64,000 bases of DNA from Rana temporaria. Lineage: Eukaryota > Chordata > Amphibia > Anura > Ranidae. Of this stretch, positions 1 to 10,540 are shown one piece after another (the stretch's first letter is position 1; each line of letters starts with the position of its first letter). The translations under genes were made by a program, and so were the position numbers. The notes under the pieces are model-generated. The model did no database searches and was not told the origin of the DNA. It saw nothing but the letters and a program-made list of their open reading frames with translations. Location of the stretch: assembly GCF_905171775.1 (NCBI RefSeq), contig NC_053490.1, positions 88,190,286 to 88,254,285 on the forward strand. Direction: 5' to 3'.

Positions 1-355
1 CAGCCCTAAACTGGAATTAAACCCTCCTATCCTTTACAGCCAAGGAAGCTACTTCTGTTTGATCCACAACTGCCATGGTGCTGCACATGTGATCAGTTAT
101 GACACCAGGCATTTGAAAGTTTGACAGTTTGGCTGAGGACACAAGCAAATGCAATCCCAGCACTCCAGGAATGTAACTGTTTTTTGAAAGTGTTAAATTG
201 ATTAGTTTAGTTCCGCTTTATGATTTACTACTGGGGCTCTGGACTTCAGCAAAAACAGCAGACTCCAGCAAGTAAAAACAAGAACAATACTGCAGGCAAT
301 TTACAGCACACACACAATTTTTGTAGCGTAATTGTTAATGTGGAATGTACACTGT
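1..355. other. intronic sequence, nothing recognised
   Basis: No convincing reading frame, splice-bounded exon or repeat end is visible. It is probably intron of the flippase gene whose exons lie downstream. Confidence 0.5.
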
Positions 356-1047
356 GGGCCAGATTCACAGAACAAATACGCCGTAGTATCTGCTGATACT
401 CCGGCGTATTTTAAAATTTGCCGCGTCGTATCTTTATTTGTGATTCACAAACAAGATACGACGGCTTTTGGCTAAGATCCGACAGGCTTACGGCTTCGTA
501 CGCCTTCGGATCTTAGGCTGCAATACTTCGGCCGCCGCTGGGTGGAGTTTGCGTCGTTTTCCTGCGTCGGGTATGCTAATGAGCATTTACGGCGATCCAC
601 GGCGGTTTTCGCGTTCGTTACGTCGTCGCTAGTAATTTTTTCCCGTCGCAAAGTTGAGGCTCGTTTTACCTGCCTTAACTTTACACGAGCCATGTTAAAG
701 TATGGCCGTTGTTCCCGCTTCGAATTTCATTTTTTTTTTTTGCGTAAGACGTCCGGGAATACGAAAGTTACGCACGTCGCCGTTCAAAAAAATTACGTCA
801 CTTCGCGCAAAGCACGGCGGGAATTTCCTAACGGAGCATGCGCAGTACGTCCGGCGCGGGAGCGCGCCTAATTTAAATGGTACACGCCCCATTTGAATTG
901 GGTGGGCTTGCGCCGGACGTGTTAACGATACACCGCCGCAAGTTTACAGGTAATTGCTTTGAGAATCAGGCACTTACGCTGAAAACTTGCGGCGGTGTAA
1001 CGTAAACGGATACGTTATGCCGCCGCTAGTGTACGTGAATCTGGCCC
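356..1047. mobile_element. family A palindromic MITE, copy 1
   Basis: The element starts GGGCCAGATTCAC and ends with its reverse complement GTGAATCTGGCCC. The interior is unusually rich in CpG and in CGCCG/CGTA words compared with the AT-rich flanks. It has no transposase frame, so it is a non-autonomous DNA transposon. Three more copies lie at 14484-15227, 19040-19605 and 20205-20875. The flanking trinucleotides here are TGT and TAT, so a clean target duplication is not seen at this copy. The short frames inside it are shadows of the palindrome. Confidence 0.85.
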
Positions 1048-1216
1048 TATATTCCTTGCTAAAGAACATACATTTTTTACAAAGTTGCTGTGGTTAAAGT
1101 TCCGCATTATTAACTGAAAGTTTACTTTCTCAAGTACTTTATCAACTCATCCCCACACAATTATTACTATTTGTATCACTTGTTTCTCCCTTTGAGAGTG
1201 TAAGCTTGTCTTACAT

Positions 1217-1819
1217 CAGGGGTGCCCAACCTTTTGAAGAGCGGGGGCCACTTAAGTGACTTGCTAACCGGTCGCGGGCCACAATGAACGGAGCGGGTGG
1301 ATGGCAGCCCACTCTACTCTATAGAGACCACTCAAGTCTTTTTTTTTTTTTTGCGGATCGAAATGGAGGTAGGCGTTTATAAACAGACACAAGTCCATTT
1401 ACATCTGCCACTTCTTAGAGGTAAATGGAGGGTCCGATTTAAAAGGGGCCTAAGGCTGCTTTCACACTGATGCACTGTTTACCCGCACCGCAGATTCATC
1501 TGTGGCTTTCCTGCAGGTTAGATGCACTTTGCCATAGATTTCTATTATATCCTATAGGTGTAGTGCACTTTCAGAAAGCACACCAAACTTGTAGGTAATA
1601 GAAGTCTATGGCTCAGTGCAGGTAACCCGCAGATGCACTGCTCTGCACCTGCGCATCAGTTTGAAAGCAGCCCAGTAACCACTGCAGAACACATACTGTA
1701 TGCCCAGATATACACTGTGATTTTAGTAATAAACTTACCTTTAATAACAGTATTCTATTCCATCCCAGAGCAGGAGGCCACACCAGAGGGCTCCCCGGGC
1801 CACTGGTTGGGCACCCCTG
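1217..1819. mobile_element. non-autonomous hAT transposon with perfect 8-bp TSD
   Basis: The ends are CAGGGGTGCCCAAC and GTTGGGCACCCCTG, typical hAT inverted repeats. The 8 bases outside each end are identical: TCTTACAT at 1209-1216 and 1820-1827. There is no intact transposase. A separate TTTCACACTGATGC palindrome is nested inside it. Confidence 0.93.
1449..1676. mobile_element. family B-like MITE nested in the hAT
   Basis: The sequence runs from AGGCTGCTTTCACACTGATG to CGCATCAGTTTGAAAGCAGC, an inverted repeat of the TTCACACT family. Sitting wholly inside 1217-1819, it is either a later insertion or part of the hAT consensus. Confidence 0.65.
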
Positions 1820-1827
1820 TCTTACAT

Positions 1828-3232
1828 GATATTTTAATGTCCCTTTTATTTTGTAAAGTGCTGTACTCACTGTTGGCACATTATAAATCCTGTATAATAA
1901 AAATAATTGGTGACTTCACTTACTAAAAAGAGGTAAGAGAAGATGGAGCTAATCTTTTACTGAAAAATATGTGTTTTCCCTGCATCTTCAGCTGCTTATA
2001 TCTTTGAAATTTACTGATCATGTCATTTTTACTGAAGGTAGCCCGTGCTTTAGCATTTTTTGATTGCATTCTCATCTTGAGTTGCCAAGGCTAGTGACAG
2101 ATTGACCTTTAGAATGTAAGGATATTTAATTAAAAATTATGTTTTCTCTAAAACTGGAAAAGCTTCAGTTGTTCTGTCAATTCCAACTTCCTGTCTAACT
2201 ACTGATAAAGCTGCCTGTTGCATATTCTGAAATATGTTATATGAAGCATCCCCAGCATCCTGGTAAATGTTCATTCTCCCAGCCTCCAGCTTCCTTGCAT
2301 TATAATCAATAAGCTAAAAGAACCAAAGGGTTTCTGGGATATCCTTTATACAATATGTGGAACTTTAGAGTGACAGCTTCTCCCCCCACTGAGAAAGTCC
2401 TGATTCATCGTACAGCTGCCGGCTGCTACTGTTTGTAGTCCTGGCTAATAAAATAATGACAGTAGAATTGCAATCTGCTGGGAATATATCTGCTGCTGTA
2501 AATATGAAGAGCGCTAAAACAGTTCATTTTATTTTTCTCACCAAGCAGTCATTTATTATTTGATAACTGCATCACATGTATAGGAATTGAAGATTATCGG
2601 TTCTCAGAAGATCACCTTTGCAGTGCACCTCAGCAGTTTAGAGTTTGTGTTGAAGTCCATGTAATGTTCCTGTGGTTGGGAGCTGAGTGGTTTTCTGCAT
2701 AGTAATGGAGTTACATATTGGTCTGTGGTTATAAGAGATTGCATTGCAGCACTGACATAATTCAGGAAACCTAACCTTGGCAATAATCTGAGTGAAGTTT
2801 TTATGAATCCTGTCATTTTAGCAGCCAGCTTGGCCCCAGGTCGCTTGGCGTCTTTGGATGTACTGCGAGTGGGAGAGCACTTGGACTTTCCACCACTAGA
2901 AAAGGCATTTTGAAAGCCCAAAACTGTCATATTAATGAAGATGTCAGGCACACTTGTATTATGACTTTTAATGGGTAATTTTAAATGCGGGCTCTTTGTG
3001 TATAAAGACTTTTGGCAGTAAAAAACTAAAAAACGAAAGCAAAAAAAAAACAAAAAAACTGTTGTTTGAGACTAAAGGAACACTCTAGTCAAACATTAAA
3101 CCAGACTGAGACCCAGAAATTGATTTTGTTTGAGCAGATATGGTCCAGTTAGAATACGAGCCAAAACTACATTTATTTGTTTAAAAAATTGCTGGACCAC
3201 TGATTTAAAAAAAATGACAAGGCTTAGCTTTA
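1828..3232. other. unassigned intronic stretch
   Basis: This is AT-rich single-copy-looking sequence. No transposon ends were found. It contains one antisense open frame at 2604-3053, listed separately. A TATAAATCCTGTATAATAA motif near 1884 is a common tail word of amphibian repeats. Confidence 0.4.
2604..3053 (-). other. unidentified 149-codon open frame
   Basis: The antisense frame is open for 149 codons. It has a Lys/Ser/Arg-rich middle (GGKSKCSPTRSTSKDAKRPG) followed by a more hydrophobic part. I do not recognise any domain. The poly-A/T tract at the frame's 5' end (near 3040-3056) and the lack of splice signals argue against an annotated exon. It could be a chance frame, a retrocopy fragment or an unknown repeat. 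No function is proposed. Confidence 0.15.
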
Positions 3233-3663
3233 GGCCCGTTTCACACTGGGGCCGGAGGTGCACTGATGGTATAGCGGCGCTATATTTAGATGCGCTATAC
3301 TGTCGGAATTGCCGTGGAATTGCGGCGGTATTCGGCCATTAGCGGTACGGTTTTAACCCCCGCTAGTGGCCGAAAAAGGGTTAATACCGCCCACAATGCG
3401 CCTCTGCAGAGATGCATTGCCGGCGCTATCACCACGGTGTCCCATTGTTTTCAGAGGGGAGGAGCGGTAAACATACCGCTCCTTCACCGCTCCAAAGATG
3501 TGGCTAGCAGGACTTTTGGAGTGGTCCTGCTAGCGCACCGCCTCAGTGTGAAAGCACTTGGGCTTTCACACTGAGACTGCAGGGCAGGAGTTTTTCAGGC
3601 GGTATTTAGGCGCTATTTTTAGCACTAAACCGCCTGAAAAACTCCTCAGTGTGAAAGGGGCCT
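3233..3663. mobile_element. family B palindromic MITE
   Basis: It begins GGCCCGTTTCACACTGGGG and ends CAGTGTGAAAGGGGCC, a long imperfect palindrome of the TTCACACT family. A smaller internal palindrome at about 3553-3663 repeats the same motif, so the right end may be duplicated or nested. Confidence 0.8.
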
Positions 3664-3664
3664 T

Positions 3665-3935
3665 AGGCTGGGTTCACACTAGTGCGAATTGAATGCGGGT
3701 TTCTCTGCATCCAATTCGCATGTCAGGAGATTGTGACCGGCTCTCTATGGAGCCAGTTTACACATCCTCGGAGCGGCTCCGGTGTGACTTGCACAGAAGT
3801 CCTGTGCGTCTTCTGGTCCATTTCAGGTCTGAATTCAGCCAAAAATTCGGGCTGAATTTGGACCTGAAATGATAAATGGGGAGGCATCGGACCCCCTGCT
3901 GGGAGCTGCTTCATCCCTCGGTGTGAACCCAGTCT
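3665..3935. mobile_element. family B-like MITE, abutting the previous copy
   Basis: The ends are AGGCTGGGTTCACACTAG and GTGTGAACCCAGTCT. It starts within two bases of the previous MITE, so one probably targeted the end of the other. Confidence 0.7.
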
Positions 3936-4403
3936 GAAAGTAGAACTTAAGGGATTTAAAAAAATAATAATTAGATAGGGTAGGGTTAGAACTTCATGTC
4001 AGGTTTTAATTCTTATCTGACCATTGGGTAGGATGTCTAGCAATGGCAGAAAATTAGGAGAAATCTCTCCCGCTGATGTCCCAAATATAATAGCAGGGTG
4101 TTTTCTACTTCTGGGAACTTTATCTGAATTGGGAAGAATTAATTGATATTCGTAAAAAGTTACTCATATGTTTTACAAATACATGTTTCTTGACTTATTC
4201 AGAGATGTTTCATATTAGGAGAATGGATGGTGGTGTAAGATATTTCTTTCTTCTTTTGATGAGGATTATGTGATTTCTACAGCAAGTAATACATTCATGG
4301 TGCAGACTAAATTTGAGTCTCCAAGTAAAGCATACTGTAGATATTTTTCAGTAAATGTAGTTATGTCAAGTTCAACTTGTAGTGCACTGTGCTGCATGAA
4401 CTT
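3936..4403. other. intronic sequence, nothing recognised
   Basis: AT-rich sequence without frames or repeat ends that I can identify. Confidence 0.4.
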
Positions 4404-4906
4404 CTTAAAGTGTTACTAAACTCACAACAGTAAAATCAGTTTGTATGTGCCATAACGCATGCTTGTTATACTCACTGTGGAACCCAAGGGGTTAATCCTC
4501 AGCATTGTGTAAAAAGGAAATGTAATCCTGCATTCTCTTTTCCTCTCCTTCTTCCACTGTCCCCAACCCATCTCCTTATAGAACAACAAAAGAAAAGCTG
4601 AACATGCTCAGTTTGGTGTGTATTGCTAGGGAGTTTTTTTTCTTGGGAGGGTGCATGTGATCAGCATAGGGCCAATCAGCACTGTCCAGATAGAGGATTG
4701 GAGGTCCTGCAGCCTTAGAGGACAGTGAGAGGAGAATGAAAATTCCTCCTACAAGCTTTAACTAGACAGTGATAGAAGTCACAAGACTGTTCTAACTGCT
4801 GATGAGAAAAAGTATTTAGCAGTTTATATTTACTAAAATAATTGCATTTCCTTGTTCTATGTACTGTGGGAGACCAGATATAATGAATGCAGGTTTAGTA
4901 CTACTG
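4404..4906. mobile_element. family C MITE (TTAAAGTG / ACTAAACT ends)
   Basis: The left end reads TTAAAGTGTTACTAAACTC and the right end has an imperfect inverted copy (GGTTTAGTACTACTGTAAT). Related elements are at 15431, 23979-24440 and 34920-35379. There is no coding capacity. Confidence 0.6.
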
Positions 4907-5141
4907 TAATTATATACATATATGTTAGAATTTCATTTAATCCTTTTTTACATTAAATGATCAATCCTCCCAGAACTCACTTTTTACTTTTTGGAAGATT
5001 CTGGAAAGTCAAGCTGTATTTACTTCTTCTAGCCATAACTTGCGTTAAAACCCACATTTCAGTGGACATGATTAATGCTTGGTTACACTTATACATTATA
5101 TATTGGGGTGCGATGCTTTTATTCTTTTTGACATTCTAAAG

Positions 5142-5315
5142 CAGTGTTTCTCAACTCCAGTCCTGAAGGTGCCCCAACAGGTTTCTTCCATTATTTTGCA
5201 CAGGTGATTTGATCAGTTTCACTGCCCTAGTAATTACAACAGCCGTTTCATCTGAGGGAAATCCTGAAAACATGACCTGTTGGGGCGCCTTGAAGACTAG
5301 AGTTGAGAAACACTG
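5142..5315. mobile_element. short hAT MITE with perfect 8-bp TSD
   Basis: The ends CAGTGTTTCTCAACT and AGTTGAGAAACACTG are inverted repeats. The target duplication TTCTAAAG is exact (5134-5141 and 5316-5323). At 174 bp it is a deletion derivative. Confidence 0.95.
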
Positions 5316-5323
5316 TTCTAAAG

Positions 5324-5739
5324 CATATACAGTAAAACAAATGCACTATAGCACTTACAGATGTAAATGTTCTGTGCCTTGTGGTGTACTGCACCGCCAA
5401 AAATAGTGCAGGTGCATTATTTTGTAAGTGCATGCATACATTTTAACACATGCAAAGGTATAAATGGGCCCCAAAATCATGATGGTCCTGCATTGTACGT
5501 GATGACATCAGAGGGTGATATCCAGATGGAGTGCCAAAGATAGATGACTTTGGTGATTGGTCAGACGGAGAACAGAAGGCTATGTGGGAGCAAGGAATAA
5601 GATAAAACTTATTTTTACTGGTACCCTAAACAAAAAGGAACTTGTAACCCTTTCAGTTTGTCAATTTGGTGGTGGTGGGGGCTCCACAACATTTCTCCCG
5701 AGTTCAGCATTAATCAATCATATGCTGCTCGTTTACTTT
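5324..5739. other. intronic sequence, nothing recognised
   Basis: No supported gene or repeat ends; several short frames only. Confidence 0.4.
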
Positions 5740-5889
5740 TTTTTTTTTTTCAATACGTTTTTATTGATAAAGAGGGCAAATGAAAGAACAGACATAACAG
5801 AAGAACATAAGCCATAAGCGATCGGGTATACACAACTTGTAGGCCAATAAAGAGGTACAAGCGTACTGGTAAGAGCGACACCATAAAGA
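5740..5889 (-). mobile_element. 5'-truncated LINE 3' tail
   Basis: A poly-T run at about 5740-5754 is followed by CAATACGTTTTTATTGATAA, the reverse complement of an L1/Tx1-type 3' end. GTTTACTT occurs before the poly-T and again near 5887, which could be an 8-bp target duplication. Too short to carry coding sequence. Confidence 0.5.
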
Positions 5890-6526
5890 ACATTTGTTTA
5901 CTTGGTTTCTTACACATACTTCCAAATTCATGTGAAATGCACTATTTATATTTTGAGTCAAAAAGACATTAATGGCCATGGTGGGCGGGCCTGCGAATGC
6001 GTGGATATTAACTTCAATGGGCAACCGGTGTTCCCAGAACATTAGTTTATTGCCAAGAATGCGATTTTTAGGTGATTACTTCTTTGTTTATATAGTAAAT
6101 AAGTAGGCAATGCTATACAAACCTGGTTCATACAGCAGGATGTAGTAAATATCTTTGTATTTGCCGTGTCATTTTACAACTTGTGTTACTTTGTGAACAT
6201 ATGCAGCTGATCAGTTCATCTAAATGTGCAAATGTTACAAGGTGAAAGTGATTTGTTCAAAGTGTAATGAATGTTTCCCATGTAATATTGATTCATGTTT
6301 CCTACATGTACATGTGTTTCCAATATGTATCTAATAGACAGCTGTTGTATGGGTTGCAGCAGTTACAATGTTCCATCCCCAGTCTCTGATGCTGTAAACT
6401 AGAACTTCCAGCATATGTAGTTGTGTGATGGAGCTTGGTTGGACAGGGTGGTGTTTAATGATTTCAGCTCTTAAGATTTTGGATGTTCTATATTTATTCA
6501 TGTAGGTTTGTGTACATAGTTGTCTT
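5890..6526. other. intronic sequence, nothing recognised
   Basis: AT-rich, no supported frames. Probably unique intron. Confidence 0.4.
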
Positions 6527-6924
6527 AGGCCTTGTACACACAGACAAAACCGATGAGAATGGTCCGACGGACCGTTTTCATTGGTTCGCCGCTAAAGTGG
6601 CCTGATGGTCTGATGTGCGTACACACCATTGTTCCAAGAACCGATCGGGTTAGAACGCGGTGACGTCAAACACACGATGTGCTGAATAAAACGAAGTTCA
6701 ATGCTTCCAAGCATGCGTCGACTTGATTCTGAGCATGCGTGGGTTTTGAACCGATGCTTTTCTGTACTAACCATCGATTTGGACCGATCGGGCAGCGGTC
6801 CATCGGTTCGGTTTTGGACCGAAGGAAAACAGACCGATGGGCTATACACACGGTCGGTTTGGACCGATGAAACTGAACCTCGGTCCATTCTCATCGGTTT
6901 TGTCCGACCGTGTGTACGTGGCCT
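6527..6924. mobile_element. family D palindromic MITE (TGTACACAC ends)
   Basis: It runs from AGGCCTTGTACACACAGAC to GACCGTGTGTACGTGGCCT. The interior repeats ACCGATCGG and GGACCGA words on both strands. Related elements are at 13057-13664 and 57466-57640. The 100-codon frames on both strands are palindrome shadows, not genes. Confidence 0.82.
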
Positions 6925-7298
6925 CAATTGCACCACTGACCTGTATTGTGTTGGGATGTTTTCCCAAGAACTAATAAAAATCAGCCAATATAGCAGTTCA
7001 AATTCATTGATTCACAGTTTGTCCTGATATTCACGAAAAAACTGACACTTCCTGGAGTTTCGATCTCCTGGGTTCCCCCACAGCTATCACTGGTTCTTTC
7101 TATGGACCTTGGCATCACTAATGTTTGATATATTGTATGGAGATCAGCAGGAGAAACCAGGGAGAGCTGTGGGGGTAACCAGGAGGCTGACACCCCTGGG
7201 ACTTAAAAGGTGGAATTTTTCATGAGTGGGCCTAGTTTGGTGGCATGGGCAACAGAAAAGATAAGTATTTACCGTCTTCATTTATAGGTATGTTTATT

Positions 7299-7300
<2 letters not shown>
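6925..7300. other. intronic sequence with an imperfect hairpin
   Basis: TCCTGG...CCCCCACAGCT near 7051-7085 is roughly complementary to AGCTGTGGGGGTAACCAGGA near 7168-7187. This suggests an old palindromic repeat. Nothing else is recognised. Confidence 0.35.

Positions 7301-7382
<82 letters not shown>
7301..7382. repeat. (AT)n microsatellite
   Basis: About 41 uninterrupted AT units. Confidence 0.99.
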
Positions 7383-7387
<5 letters not shown>

Positions 7388-7389
<2 letters not shown>

Positions 7390-7520
7390 GTAAAACCTTG
7401 GATTGCAAGCATAATTAGTTCTGAAAACATGCTTGTAATCCAAGGCACTTGTATATCAAATCAAAGCTCCCCATAAGAAATAATTGAAACTCAAATGATT
7501 CGTTCCACAACCATTTATTT
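7388..7520. mobile_element. fragment of a Tigger/mariner-type MITE
   Basis: The end CAGTAAAACCTTGGATTGC is followed by an internal palindrome around 7396-7446 (CCTTGGATTGCAAGC ... GCTTGTAATCCAAGG). It lies against the (AT)n tract. Only one end is clear. Confidence 0.5.
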
Positions 7521-7789
7521 ATAGGTCTTTCAGTTTATATTCCATATAAAACAATCATAGCAATGTGACCAGGTTGTGTAACCATAAAATGTCCATCCAC
7601 AAATGGAAGCCTCCACAAGGGGATTAGAAGCAAAATCCAGCAGGAGCTACAGAGTATAAAAAAGAACAGAGGATCCTCTAAGTGTAACAATATGGTTACA
7701 TTTAATGAAGGTACAACATTTAGCAACTCATATGATTGATTAAAAGAGGCACATCTAAGTATGCAGGCATCCAGGGTAAAGCTGTCCAC

Positions 7790-7924
7790 ATAGACCATCC
7801 ATCATTATTCCCACTGATACCAATGATGTAGAATTATTCCTCCCACTGATACCAATGTTGGGGCACTATTCCTCCCACTGACACCAATGATGGGGCACTA
7901 TTCCTTCCAATTAAAAAAAATATA
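7790..7924. mobile_element. left part of a hAT-like repeat split by Tigger
   Basis: About three tandem ~40-bp units contain CCCACTGATACCAATG. They resemble, in reverse, the interior of the hAT at 62290-62546. The matching right part, ending TTTGGAGACCCCTG, resumes at 10541. The Tigger element lies between the two halves. Confidence 0.55.
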
Positions 7925-8198
7925 TACAGTGATACCTCGGTTCACGAACTTAATTCGTGAACTGACTCTGGTCGCGAACCGAATTGGTCGCGAACCGAGG
8001 CACATTTTCCCACCGGGTTCAATGTAAATCCGGTTAATCCGTGCTGACCTTTTTTTGGGGGTTTTTGAAGCACAAAAATATGAAAAAAATTACAATACAC
8101 ATTAGTACAGTATAGTAATGTATAAAGAGAGGACACTAACCTTGCTTGTGATGACTTCTGGCATGGAGGAAGGCAGGTGGGAGGCAGGTGGGAGGCAG

Positions 8199-10193
8199 TT
8201 ATTGTTTGGAGGGAGAGTCCCCCTCCATAAGGACATCAGGGGGATCTCCTTCAGGGGTTTCCGCTCTCCTTTGTCTCCTAGCTGCAGGCTCAGTTTTGCT
8301 GAAAAATCTGTCCAATGTCACTTGTCTCTTCCTGCGCTGCATAACCCTCCGGAAATGAGAGACCACATTATCATTCATGAGATTTAACACTCTGTTCACG
8401 ACAGTTATGTTGGGGTGGTGCTTTTCAAAAAAATCATGGCACTCATTCCATTTTTGCATAATGGATTTTATGGCATCACTGCTAACCTCCTCCCTTTCTT
8501 CCTCTTCCTCAGTGGAATGCTCCTCAAGAAGTGCCTTCTGCTGCTCACTGTGGAGTTCAGAAAGTTCTTCCGTGGTCAGCTCCTCCCTATGTTCCTCAAC
8601 AAGCTCTTCCACATCAGCACCATCAACGTCCAGACCCATACTCTTGCCCATGGACACAATTTCCTCCACTACCTCAGCATCAGGCACTTCAATGTCATGT
8701 TCACGTTCAGCGACACATTCTGGCCACAGTTTCCTCCAGGCTGAATTTAGGGTTCGGGGAGTGACCTCTTCCCAGGCTTTGTCAATGAGGTTAATGCAGT
8801 GGGCAACATTGAAATGTTTCTTCCAGAAGTCTTTCAAAGTCAAGGACGTCTCTTCAGTGACATTAAAACACCTAGTGAAGAGCGCCTTTGTGTACAGCTT
8901 CTTGAAGTTGCAGATGACTTGCTGGTCCATAGGCTGCAGAAGTGGTGTTGTGTTGGGGGGGAGGAACTTTGCCTTGATGAAGTCATACTCAGCATCCATA
9001 TCATCCACCAAGGCTGGAGGGTGTGCCGGGGCATTGTCCATCAGAAGAAGGCACCTTTCAGGCAGCTGGTTATCAGAAAGATATTTTCTGACGGTGGGTG
9101 CAAACACCTCGTGCAGCCATTCCATAAACAATTGCCTTGTGACCCAAGCTTTGGCATTGGCTCTCCACATGACGGGCAGTCTGGCCTTGTTCACATTTTG
9201 TTCCCTAAATGCACGAGGGGTCTGAGAATGGTACACCAGTAGTGGTTTAATTTTCAGATCGGCACTTGCGTTGGCACACAGCAAAAGGGTCAATCTGTCC
9301 TTCATGGGCTTGTGCCCTGGTAGTGCCTTTTCCTCCTGCGTGATATAGGTTCTGTTCGGCATTTTTTTCCAGAAGAGCCCTGTTTCATCACAGTTGAACA
9401 CTTGTTGAGGGACGTATCCTTCTGTCTTCATGAATTCCGCAAAGTCTAACTTGTAGGCTTCTGCTGCGGCCTTGTCAGAACTGGAAGCCTCACCATGTCT
9501 AATCACACTGTGGATGCCACTTCTCCTGCGGAATTTTTCAAACCACCCCCTACTGGCTTTAAATTCGTCACTTGCTGCAGTTGTAGAGGGGCTTCTTTGC
9601 AGTAAATCACTGTGCAATTTCCTGGCTTTCTCACAGATCATAGCTTCACTAACGCTATCACCTGCCAGCTGTTTCTCATTCAACCACACAAGCAAAAGTT
9701 TTTCCACCTCTTCCAGCGCTTGCGTCCTCTGCTTGGTTAACATTGTTACTCCTTTTGCAACATCAGCTCCTTTGATGGCGGCTTTGTTTTTCAGAATAGT
9801 CGAGATTGTTGACTTTGTCATCTTGTACTCCGAGGCCAGATCAGTCACACGAATACCACGGTCATGCTTTTCTATAATTTCCTTCTTCAGCTCAATGGTT
9901 ATTTTCTTCACAACCTTGCTGTCACCTTTACTACTGCTCTGCACTTTCTTTTTGCCCCCATGCTTGCGCTGCACATTCTTGTCACCTGCATTTCCCCTTT
10001 GCACATTGTCACTTGCATTTCCACTTTGCACATTGTCACTTGCATTTCCACTTTGCACATTGTCACTTGCATTTCCACTTTGCACATTATCACTTGCATT
10101 TCCACTTTGCACATTGTCACCTGCATTGCTGTTCTTGTCACCTTCATTGCTGCTCTGCACTTTCTTCTTTCCACTATGCTTCTTGGGAGCCAT
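8199..10193 (-). CDS. Tigger (pogo-type) transposase, intact
   Basis: The frame encodes a 664-residue cut-and-paste transposase related to Tigger/TIGD1 proteins. I chose the ATG giving MAPKKHSGKKK because it gives the usual basic N-terminus; the frame stays open 31 codons further upstream. Residues 23-74 are a 9-residue tandem repeat (NASDNVQSG and variants, about six units), unusual for the family. A psq-type helix-turn-helix lies around 97-145 and a CENP-B-type helix-turn-helix around 155-235. The DDD catalytic core is visible: D269 (FNCDETG), D386 (LLLMDNAPAH) and D423 (QPMDQQV). An acidic C-terminal region precedes KRQVTLDRFF. No stop or frameshift interrupts it. It should act in the nucleus on the element's own ends. 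It is a transposon gene, not a host gene, unless co-opted. Confidence 0.95.
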   Translation of the reverse strand: MAPKKHSGKKKVQSSNEGDKNSNAGDNVQSGNASDNVQSGNASDNVQSGNASDNVQSGNASDNVQRGNAGDKNVQRKHGGKKKVQSSSKGDSKVVKKITIELKKEIIEKHDRGIRVTDLASEYKMTKSTISTILKNKAAIKGADVAKGVTMLTKQRTQALEEVEKLLLVWLNEKQLAGDSVSEAMICEKARKLHSDLLQRSPSTTAASDEFKASRGWFEKFRRRSGIHSVIRHGEASSSDKAAAEAYKLDFAEFMKTEGYVPQQVFNCDETGLFWKKMPNRTYITQEEKALPGHKPMKDRLTLLLCANASADLKIKPLLVYHSQTPRAFREQNVNKARLPVMWRANAKAWVTRQLFMEWLHEVFAPTVRKYLSDNQLPERCLLLMDNAPAHPPALVDDMDAEYDFIKAKFLPPNTTPLLQPMDQQVICNFKKLYTKALFTRCFNVTEETSLTLKDFWKKHFNVAHCINLIDKAWEEVTPRTLNSAWRKLWPECVAEREHDIEVPDAEVVEEIVSMGKSMGLDVDGADVEELVEEHREELTTEELSELHSEQQKALLEEHSTEEEEEREEVSSDAIKSIMQKWNECHDFFEKHHPNITVVNRVLNLMNDNVVSHFRRVMQRRKRQVTLDRFFSKTEPAARRQRRAETPEGDPPDVLMEGDSPSKQ
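9985..10128. repeat. 27-bp in-frame minisatellite inside the transposase gene
   Basis: About five to six tandem 27-bp units (CACTTGCATTTCCACTTTGC plus 7 bases) each encode one nonapeptide. The unit length is a multiple of three, so expansion keeps the frame. Confidence 0.93.
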
Positions 10194-10540
10194 ATTGGGT
10201 GTCCAGTGAACTGTACAATACAGCAAGAACGGCAAGAACAGTACTGTAGTACAGTACAGTACTGTATGTGCTAAAAAGCACACCAAAAATCAAAAAATAC
10301 CTTGAAATGTATGCACAGTACTCGCAGTACACTTCTTTCTGTGTGTCTTCTTCTCTCCACGATCTTCCTACAGGAAGTCACGACCATGTGACAGCCTGGA
10401 AATAGCATTAAAATGGCCGCGGCTCCTGTTCGTGAACCGAGGCGGAGTTCGTGAACCGGAGCATATTTTTATGAACTTTTCTGTTCGTGAACCGAGTTGT
10501 TCGTGAACAGAAGCGTTTCGTGAACCGAGGTATCACTGTA

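Larger units (their letters stand above)
7927..10538 (-). mobile_element. complete Tigger (pogo/Tc1-mariner) transposon
   Basis: The terminal inverted repeats are CAGTGATACCTCGGTTCACG on the left and the reverse complement CGTGAACCGAGGTATCACTG on the right. TA dinucleotides flank both ends (7925-7926 and 10539-10540), as expected for pogo-type insertion. Extra GTTCGTGAACCGA and GGTCGCGAACCGA subterminal copies near both ends look like transposase binding sites. The 2612-bp element carries one intact antisense transposase gene. It is inserted in an older hAT-like repeat. Confidence 0.95.

Noticed and set aside
8377..9242. Long + strand frames (282, 147 and 109 codons) opposite the Tigger transposase
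   Set aside because: They are complements of the real antisense transposase gene, Ser/Cys-rich, and show no domain.
9472..10274. Long + strand frames of 245 and 136 codons with PLCTLSLAF-type repeats
   Set aside because: They are the reverse side of the in-frame 27-bp minisatellite and transposase N-terminus.
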